A stretch of DNA of 64,000 nt, taken from Symsagittifera roscoffensis. Its lineage: Eukaryota > Xenacoelomorpha > Acoela > Convolutidae. The stretch is taken from positions 45,419,919 to 45,483,918 of the forward strand of contig NC_087065.1 of the NCBI RefSeq assembly GCF_963678635.1. The letters run 5' to 3'. The position numbers and the translations under genes are program-made. The stretch's first letter is position 1. Each line of letters opens with the position of its first letter. Under the pieces are notes generated by a model. That model saw only the letters and a program-made list of their open reading frames with translations. It was not told the DNA's origin and ran no database searches. Of the stretch, positions 57,191 through 64,000 are shown piece by piece.

Positions 57191-57650
57191 CATTTGACCA
57201 GAATGTCTTGAACGTATGTCACCAACGAGTTTTTCTTTTAAGCAGTTTTGGTGTACGATGTGTTAACTTTGACAATGAGCAGTATTTTTTATCAAAATGG
57301 AGGAACTGGGCAGTTTTAGTTTGGAGTGATATGGTTGTTTTTGAATGTTCAATTTAAGCGTGCATGACATGTACCAGTTTTGTTTTCGCAACAAATAAAA
57401 GACCAAAAATAAGAACAACAATTTGACCAGAATGTCTTGAACAACAATTTGACTAGAATGTCTTGAACGTATGTCACCAACGAGTCCTAACTTTGACAAT
57501 GAAAAGTCTTTTTTTTTAATCAAAATGGAGGAACTGGGCAGTTTCAGTTTGGACTGATATGGTTGTATTTGAATGTTCAATTTAAGCGTGCATGACTTGT
57601 ACCTGTTTTGTTTTCGCAACAAATAAAAGACGAAAAATAGGAACAACAAT
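57190..57650 (+). repeat. Local tandem duplication (~227-253-bp spacing)
   Basis: 'atcaaaatggaggaactggg' at ~57292 and ~57519 begins two ~130-bp copies ('aagcgtgcatgac', 'gttttcgcaacaaataaaag'). 'gaccagaatgtcttgaacg' with 'tatgtcaccaacgag' also occurs twice (~57197 and ~57450). Confidence 0.85.
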
Positions 57651-58315
57651 TTTTGCTTGTCAAAAAGCAGACAGAAAAAAGTACGACGAAGTTAGAAACT
57701 CGATCGAAATCGGAACTGTTGGAACTAAAGAAGAAGACGCTCCGACTTGAACCATTTTGTACCTACAATCGTTACAAAGCAAAACCCGTGAACCGGGAGG
57801 GCTGACGGGAGAATTAGATAACCTTCCTGATCATGAAGGATACGCTTCTTTACTTGGATTCAGGAAGTCGGAAGGGTGTTGGAGAAAGACTGTAAATTAT
57901 TTTTTAACCACTTTTTGCTTCCCGGAATGGCTTGAATTGGAATTCAAAATAACACTGAAATCTTTTCAGATAATGAGAAGCTAGGAATTGAGGGAAAGGC
58001 GCGCTCCATCTCCGATAGACAAGATGATTTTATCTACTAAACAAAAAACAGTATGAAATTTATTTAGTAGCCTTGTTTTAGTTTTGACCTCTACGAATAC
58101 CGAGACTCAACCATGAGCTCAATTTTGCATGTATTTAAGCAACTTTGAGCGGCTCTGCCGACAGCCTTTAGGTAATAAAGTCTTAGTCGACCTGATGTTA
58201 TGAGAACCACACAATGAATTGGCTATAGTAGAGACAGTTAAAGCATGTGAAGCTCTGTTTGGACGCTGGCCGGTCGTTTTAGAACCTAGCTTTATTTTCC
58301 GTTGGTGTGTACCTC
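57650..58315 (+). repeat. Diverged solo LTR of the giant-element family, opposite orientation
   Basis: Plus-strand sequence aligns with the minus-strand LTR: 'aatgagaagctaggaattga', 'gattttatctactaaac', 'gagactcaaccatgagctca', 'gcatgtatttaag', 'gtcgacctgatgttatgaga' and 'gcatgtgaagctctgttt'. It contains the ~140-bp block missing from the 3' LTR at 19908-20688. Boundaries are approximate because divergence is high. No internal element sequence lies beside it. Confidence 0.7.
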
Positions 58316-59500
58316 CTTACCACATCTTAGTGAAAGGTGTCCTGCTGGTGATTCTTCCTTGGGATGTTCAGCAATCCTTGTAGCAAAACATCGCATTTTC
58401 TGGCCGACATAAGTATAATCTTATAATCTTATATATGTGAGCTTATACACCATTTTAGGCTTCAATTCTTGAAAAAATTTTTGAGGGTTGGCATGCCTGG
58501 ATTTAATGTTCCTTTGGTAAAGTTTTTGTGAACCCGGAAAGTTGCGGCACTTTTGCAGCTAGAAGTTTCAATGGATTGCCTCAATATTGCTTAGTCAAAA
58601 AGAGTGTAAGTTTTTCAATCGTTTCTCCTTTAGCTGTTTTGATGCCGTAGTCTCGAATTGTTTCCAGCCTGAGGAATTTTGTTGATAGTTTCAGACAGTT
58701 TCAGGAAATGATTCTTAAGCCAATGAATTTGATTTTTCTTCAAAGCTTAGTAAAAAATTACCCATGTTCAGATACTTTTCAATGCCCGATGGATCGGTAT
58801 GTTAATACAGTTTCGTTTGTATTGGATAGGTGCTCTAAAATTAGAAATTAGACCAGTATCAGTGAGTTTTTGGTTCCACCGATTGTGATCTGTTTCTGTG
58901 AGTCCAATTTTACATTTAAATTGGAAAAGGCTAAACTAACCTTACTCTGAAGCATATTACAGTGAACTGCAAATCCTGGGTTGGTGAACTGACCAACAAA
59001 GGATCGCCCCTCCCAGATCTATGACATATCTCAGAAAAACATTAGCATCAATCTCAGACCGCTCTTTTTCCTATTGCTCTTACATGTCCTGCGATACCAG
59101 GCTATTTCAGCGATGTTTGCGCTCTACCCATTTCATTCGTTATGTCCGCTTATTTGATATCCAGGGCAGACATCCTTTTTCCCCTTCATTTAGCAATTTT
59201 AGTTTAGTACTTTTTTTCATTAAACAGAATCGTATTCTTTGAGCTAAGTTTGGCTAGTGATACTACAAAAGAAATGGTTATTGCTGAATCATTTTTTGTA
59301 CATACCAAAAAACCGTTACAAAAAAGTGTTCCTTACTAACAGCCAAATAAGGAAACTTTTTCATAGTTTTGCGAGATATTTCCGGAGAATTTGTTTTCTC
59401 TTCCAACCTCCTTAAAGCTCAGCCAATAGCTTTTTTGAGTGGAACACTAACAACCTCTTTACATCAAGGGAAATTACACTCTCGTCAGAGTCCAATTTTG
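58280..59500 (-). pseudogene. Penelope-like element copy 4, heavily decayed
   Basis: Minus strand near 58470-58290: MVYKLTYIRL, stop, then DYTYVGQKMRCFATRIAEH and PKEESPAGHLSLRCGKE, a GIY-YIG endonuclease with YVGQ, R and EH. Near 59035-58965 is FLRYVIDLGG, a damaged YVDD region. Near 59490-59440 is SLDVKRLLVFHSK, like the RT 'LDV.sLFtnvP' block. Order and orientation agree with a full RT-to-EN fragment. Confidence 0.65.
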
Positions 59501-59528
59501 TATTCTCCAAGATCTCTCTAAAATTTTC

Positions 59529-60988
59529 TGAATCTGTTACTCTATTAAGTCTTTTAATTACTACGCTGATCAGCTACCAGTTGGAATTCGAAACGTTTGA
59601 TCTCAATTCCTGTCAAACACCCAACTTCGATCTCAAATCCTTTCGAGCATACCTAACTTCGATCTCAAATCCTTTCGAGCATACCTAACTTCGATCTCAA
59701 TTCCTGACAAACATACACAACTTCGATCTCATCTCAATTCCTGTCAATTATACCCAGCTTCAGTCTCTTTTCCTACAAAGGTTAACTTCGATCTCAATTC
59801 CTGTCATCAATCTCAATTTCTGAATCTGTTACTCTATTAAGTCTTTTAATTACTACGCTGATCAGCTACCAGTTGGAATTCGAAACGTTTGATCTCAATT
59901 CCTGTCAAACACCCAACTTCGATCTCAAATCCTTTCGAGCATACATAACTTCGATCTCAAATCCTTTCGAGCATACCTAACTTCGATCTCAATTCCTGAC
60001 AAACATACACAACTTCGATCTCATCTCAATTCCTGTCAATTATACCCAGCTTCAGTCTCTTTTCCTACAAAGGTTAACTTCGATCTCAATTCCTGTCATC
60101 AATCTCAATTCCTGAATCTGTTACTCTATTAAGTCATTTAATTACTACGCTGATCAGCTACCAGTTGGAATTCGAAACGTTTGATCTCAATTCCTGTCAA
60201 ACACCCAACTTCGATCTCAAATCCTTTCGAGCATACCTAACTTCGATCTCAAATCCTTTCGAGCATACCTAACTTCGATCTCAATTCCTGACAAACATAC
60301 ACAACTTCGATCTCATCTCAATTCCTGTCAATTATACCCAGCTTCAGTCTCTTTTCCTACAAAGGTTAACTTCGATCTCAATTCCTGTCATCAATCTCAA
60401 TTCCTGAATCTGTTACTCTATTAAGTCATTTAATTACTACGCTGATCAGCTACCAGTTGGAATTCGAAACGTTTGATCTCAATTCCTGTCAAACACCCAA
60501 CTTCGATCTCAAATCCTTTCGAGCATACCTAACTTCGATCTCAAATCCTTTCGAGCATACCTAACTTCGATCTCAATTCCTGACAAACATACACAACTTC
60601 GATCTCATCTCAATTCCTGTCAATTATACCCAGCTTCAGTCTCTTTTCCTACAAAGGTTAACTTCGATCTCAATTCCTGTCATCAATCTCAATTCCTGAA
60701 TCTGTTACTCTATTAAGTCATTTAATTACTACGCTGATCAGCTACCAGTTGGAATTCGAAACGTTTGATCTCAATTCCTGTCAAACACCCAACTTCGATC
60801 TCAAATCCTTTCGAGCATACCTAACTTCGATCTCAAATCCTTTCGAGCATACCTAACTTCGATCTCAATTCCTGACAAACATACACAACTTCGATCTCAT
60901 CTCAATTCCTGTCAATTATACCCAGCTTCAGTCTCTTTTCCTACAAAGGTTAACTTCGATCTCAATTCCTGTCATCAATCTCAATTCC
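59529..60988 (+). repeat. Satellite: five 292-bp units
   Basis: 'tgaatctgttactctattaa' recurs at 59529, 59821, 60113, 60405 and 60697, exactly 292 bases apart. Units are nearly identical. Each is itself built of ~30-35-bp subrepeats around 'cttcgatctcaatycctgtc' or 'cttcgatctcaaatcctttc'. Confidence 0.95.
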
Positions 60989-60990
60989 TG

Positions 60991-61397
60991 TAAACTTATT
61001 CATCAGTTCATTTCAACCCATTCAATTGAAACAAAAAAATTTTAATTTAGTCATTTTGAAACTTTTTCAAAATGCAAAACCAGAACATAGTTTGATAAGG
61101 CACCATTTTCAGGACTACATAATCGTGTTTTTGAGCTTAAAATTTAATTCTGCTGTAATTCAATTATGGTAATTTTTAATCTAATGCTAATATACTTAAA
61201 ATAGTTAAATAGATCATTTACTTCCTGTGAACAAAATGATTTGAATTCACGCTCCCAAATACTGAATCTAAAATACAAAATACCAAATACTGAATTTCAA
61301 TTACTGAATCCCAAAAACTGACCTAATTCGGCGATATGTCAACCCAATTACCGAATTAATCCAATAAATTTATTCGGTGTCGTGTTTTCAAAACTAT
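60991..61397 (+). repeat. Spacer block A of the satellite region (copy 1)
   Basis: About 400 bases beginning 'taaacttattcatcagttca' and ending 'gtgttttcaaaactatgatc', repeated 829 bases later with few differences. Contains short 'aatactgaat' subrepeats near 61255-61320. Confidence 0.9.
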
Positions 61398-61818
61398 GAT
61401 CTCAATTCCTGACAAACATACACAACTTCGATCTCATCTCAATTCCTGTCAATTATACCCAGCTTCAGTCTCTTTTCCTACAAAGGTTAACTTCGATCTC
61501 AATTCCTGTCATCAATCTCAATTCCTGAATCTGTTACTCTATTAAGTCTTTTAATTACTGCGCTGATCAGCTACCAGTTGGAATTCGAAACGTTTGATCT
61601 TAATTCCTGTCAAACACCCAACTTCGATCTCAAATCCTTTCGAGCATACCTAACTTCGATCTCAAATCCTTTCGAGCATACCTAACTTCGATCTCAATTC
61701 CTGACAAACATACACAACTTCGATCTCATCTCAATTCCTGTCAATTATACCCAGCTTCAGTCTCTTTTCCTACAAAGGTTAACTTCGATCTCAATTCCTG
61801 TCATCAATCTCAATTCCT
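61398..61818 (+). repeat. Satellite, 1.4 further units
   Basis: Resumes the 292-bp monomer mid-unit; 'tgaatctgttactctatt' lies at 61526. Lies between the two copies of spacer block A, producing a higher-order 829-bp period. Confidence 0.92.
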
Positions 61819-61819
61819 G

Positions 61820-62228
61820 TAAACTTATTCATCAGTTCATTTCAACCCATTCAATTGAAACAAAAAAATTTTAATTTAGTCATTTTGAAACCTTTTCAAA
61901 ATGCAAAACCAGAACATAGTTTGATAAGTCACCATTTTCAGGACTACATAATCGTGTTTTTGAGCTTAAAATTTAATTCTGCTGTAATTCAATTATGGTA
62001 ATTTTTAATCTAATGCTAATATACTTAAAATAGTTAAATAGATCATTTACTTCCTGTGAACAAAATGATTTGAATTCACGCTCCCAAATACTGAATCTAA
62101 AATACAAAATACCAAATACTGAATTTCAATTACTGAATCCCAAAAACTGACCTAATTCGGCGATATGTCAACCCAATTACCGAATTAATCCAATAAATTT
62201 ATTCGGTGTCGTGTTTTCAAAACTATGA
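61820..62228 (+). repeat. Spacer block A (copy 2)
   Basis: Near-identical to 60991-61397; one difference is 'gataaggcaccat' against 'gataagtcaccat'. Confidence 0.9.
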
Positions 62229-62394
62229 TCCCAAAAACTGCTTGCAAAAAGTTAAGTGTGACATCCATGTATTTAGTTAACCAATGTTTTAAATTTTATT
62301 ATTCGGTTTCACTGACAATGGTTTAGTCCTTGCTTTTAAATTCCGCATGTGCATATGCAAGTTCAGTAATAAACAAATTTCTGAATTCCTCTAT

Positions 62395-62640
62395 AGTTTG
62401 CGGATTCCGCTTACAAATTTTGCGGATTCCACTTATATTTGCAGATTTCACTTACACTTTGCGGAATCCACTGATAGTTGAGGAATCCAGAACAACTAGT
62501 TATTTTTGCTTGTTGCGGAATCCGCAATAAATTAAAAATGCCGACAAAACTTACGTTACAAGTATATGTACGCGGAATCCACGTAAATCTTGTAAGTGGA
62601 ATTCACTTAGATTTTGGAACATGTTAAAATACTTGTCTCT
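62395..62640. repeat. Cluster of short 'gcggattcc' / 'gcggaatccgc' repeats
   Basis: Variants of GCGGATTCC or its complement occur about eight times at irregular spacing (for example 62400, 62423, 62461, 62515, 62572), several of them self-complementary (tgcggaatccgca near 62514). Confidence 0.75.
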
Positions 62641-62764
62641 GGAATCCAGGAACATACAGGCACAAATTTGTGCGCCTATCCAGTTCACAGTTTGGCCTCG
62701 TGATGCACGAAAAATTAAAATCAATCTTGTTTAAAACTTGTTTAAAGTTCTTGCGAGAGTGAGA

Positions 62765-62790
62765 TTATCTTGCAAGATCTTGCAAGATAA
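62765..62790. repeat. Perfect 26-base palindrome
   Basis: ttatcttgcaaga followed by its exact reverse complement tcttgcaagataa. Related 'atcttgcaa' phrases recur near 63380-63435. Confidence 0.95.
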
Positions 62791-63509
62791 CCATTTATCA
62801 ATATTTCAAAAAACCTTATTCTGGAGGTCTTATTCAAAAAACTATGGAGATCCCATTTGACTACGGTCACCAAGAATTATGAGTTTAAGCTCAGAAAAAA
62901 ATAAGTTTAAAAATTTTTTAAAATAATCATTTATATTTCTACTCTTCATTTTTCGTAATGTCAATAGTTTTAGATTGTCGTTATAATTTATGAATTTCAA
63001 GTTAAAATTTTTATAATATATTTTGTGACTTCATTATTTTTTTTCATTTTGTTTTGCAACTCTAGCGGTTAAATTTTCATTTTTTTTGTTTAAAATTTTG
63101 ATGAAAAGAGTCAAATAGCTTGAGATATTTTGTATGTTGTGTTCGCATAAAATCCGATAAACAATCATTCTTATCTTATCATGAGGTTATATTTTTCTTT
63201 TTAAAGTTGATTTGTTCAGGGTAATTCTTTTTTTCTACTTGCTGCTGGTAAAGTGTCTACTGGTTGCAAAAAATTAGTTGTCTCTTGAGCAAAAGTTTTT
63301 TTCACAAAAACCATGTCTTTAAAAATCTTGAAATAAGGTTATTTTTAAACGGTTGTATTGCAAGTTCTTGCTAGAATCTTGCAAAATCTTTTTAAAGAGA
63401 TGTATCTTCTTATCATCTTTAACATCTTGCAAGGTAACCTCACTTGATCAACTAGGGTTTACCAACACAAAAAAGGACGAAGACGAAACACCACTATGCA
63501 GACGGAAAC
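62791..63509. other. AT-rich stretch, no gene
   Basis: Poly-T rich; several 'cttgcaag'-type phrases near the right end that echo the palindrome. Nothing coding seen. Confidence 0.5.
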
Positions 63510-63709
63510 NNNNNNNNNNNNNNNNNNNNNNNNNNNNNNNNNNNNNNNNNNNNNNNNNNNNNNNNNNNNNNNNNNNNNNNNNNNNNNNNNNNNNNNNNNN
63601 NNNNNNNNNNNNNNNNNNNNNNNNNNNNNNNNNNNNNNNNNNNNNNNNNNNNNNNNNNNNNNNNNNNNNNNNNNNNNNNNNNNNNNNNNNNNNNNNNNNN
63701 NNNNNNNNN
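63510..63709. other. Assembly gap (200 N)
   Basis: Exactly 200 N bases, a conventional placeholder for a gap of unknown size. Frames spanning it are meaningless. Confidence 1.
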
Positions 63710-64000
63710 ATTGGAAAAGCACTGCCCAAAAATGTTAATTACCGCAGCTTATTTTTAAAAACATGTTATTAATATTTTTTGCAAACGAAAAAGTTGGATA
63801 GTGTGCAAAAAACCAAGACATTGATCATGAGTGAATTCGATTAACTGTTTGCAAATTTGAACTGTATTATAAAAGAATTTTAAATTTCTCAAAATTTAAT
63901 TGACAGTTTCTTGGTCCATTTACCGAAAACTTCACAAAAATTTGAGGAAAATCAGTGGCGTTGAGTGAGTTTTCTCTCTGCTTAGTTTTTTCTACCTCAA
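63710..64000. other. AT-rich window end, nothing recognised
   Basis: No frame, repeat or RNA gene seen by eye. Confidence 0.5.

Noticed and set aside
59529-60988. CRISPR-like array
   Set aside because: Repeats are contiguous 292-bp satellite units in an animal genome, without unique spacers or cas genes.
63353-63772. Open frames across the run of N
   Set aside because: They exist only because unknown bases contain no stops.
1-64000. tRNA or rRNA genes
   Set aside because: No cloverleaf-like segment with A and B boxes or conserved rRNA stretch was recognised by eye; a tRNAscan-SE/Infernal run would settle it.

Overview
This window is animal (metazoan) nuclear DNA. It is AT-rich, has spliced coding exons with AT-rich introns, and is packed with LINE, Penelope-like (PLE) and Ty3/gypsy retroelements and satellites. 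The species cannot be named from the sequence; an invertebrate is my guess. One recognisable host gene is present: on the minus strand, six exons (9378-17030) encode the first transmembrane domain of an ABCC/MRP-type ABC transporter. All splice sites and phases agree, but the start and both nucleotide-binding domains are not in the window.

Layout. 1-6885: 4.6 tandem copies of a ~1.5-kb unit made from a decayed LINE reverse transcriptase. 6886-18120: ABCC exons in introns that carry copies of a dispersed repeat. 18120-19550: head-to-tail Penelope fragments followed by a hammerhead-ribozyme-like core. 19908-44233: a 24.3-kb Ty3/gypsy LTR retrotransposon on the minus strand, with 5' LTR 43327-44233 and 3' LTR 19908-20688. 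44266-47761: a LINE with an SGNH-esterase ORF1 and an APE-endonuclease/RT ORF2. 48440-51700: inverted Penelope copies. 51860-56800: fragments of LINEs, a PHD-finger/RT element and another Penelope. 57190-59500: a local duplication, a diverged solo LTR of the giant family and a fourth Penelope fragment. 59529-62228: hierarchical 292-bp satellite. 62390-64000: palindromic repeats and a 200-base gap.

The giant LTR element is the main point of interest. Its upstream half is a conventional gag (two zinc knuckles), aspartic protease, RT, RNase H and integrase. Its downstream ~11.5 kb carries a second gene set not found in ordinary Ty3 elements: a degenerate macro-domain ORF, a ~360-bp non-coding gap, a 400-residue coiled-coil protein, an SGNH/GDSL hydrolase joined by a TAATG stop-start overlap to a ~1,090-codon unknown ORF, and a ~1,200-codon unknown ORF. 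This copy is dead: roughly twenty in-frame stops or frameshifts are visible, and its LTRs differ by about 3%. It has a much higher GC content than its surroundings. Its non-coding parts carry repeated motifs: polypurine-tract-like copies, GGACAGTCC palindromes and a cluster of CCGGA boxes in the leader.

Together the elements show nested and tandem insertion around a host transporter gene. Two unrelated retroelements (the giant Ty3 and the LINE) both encode SGNH esterases, and three hammerhead-like cores lie beside Penelope fragments.
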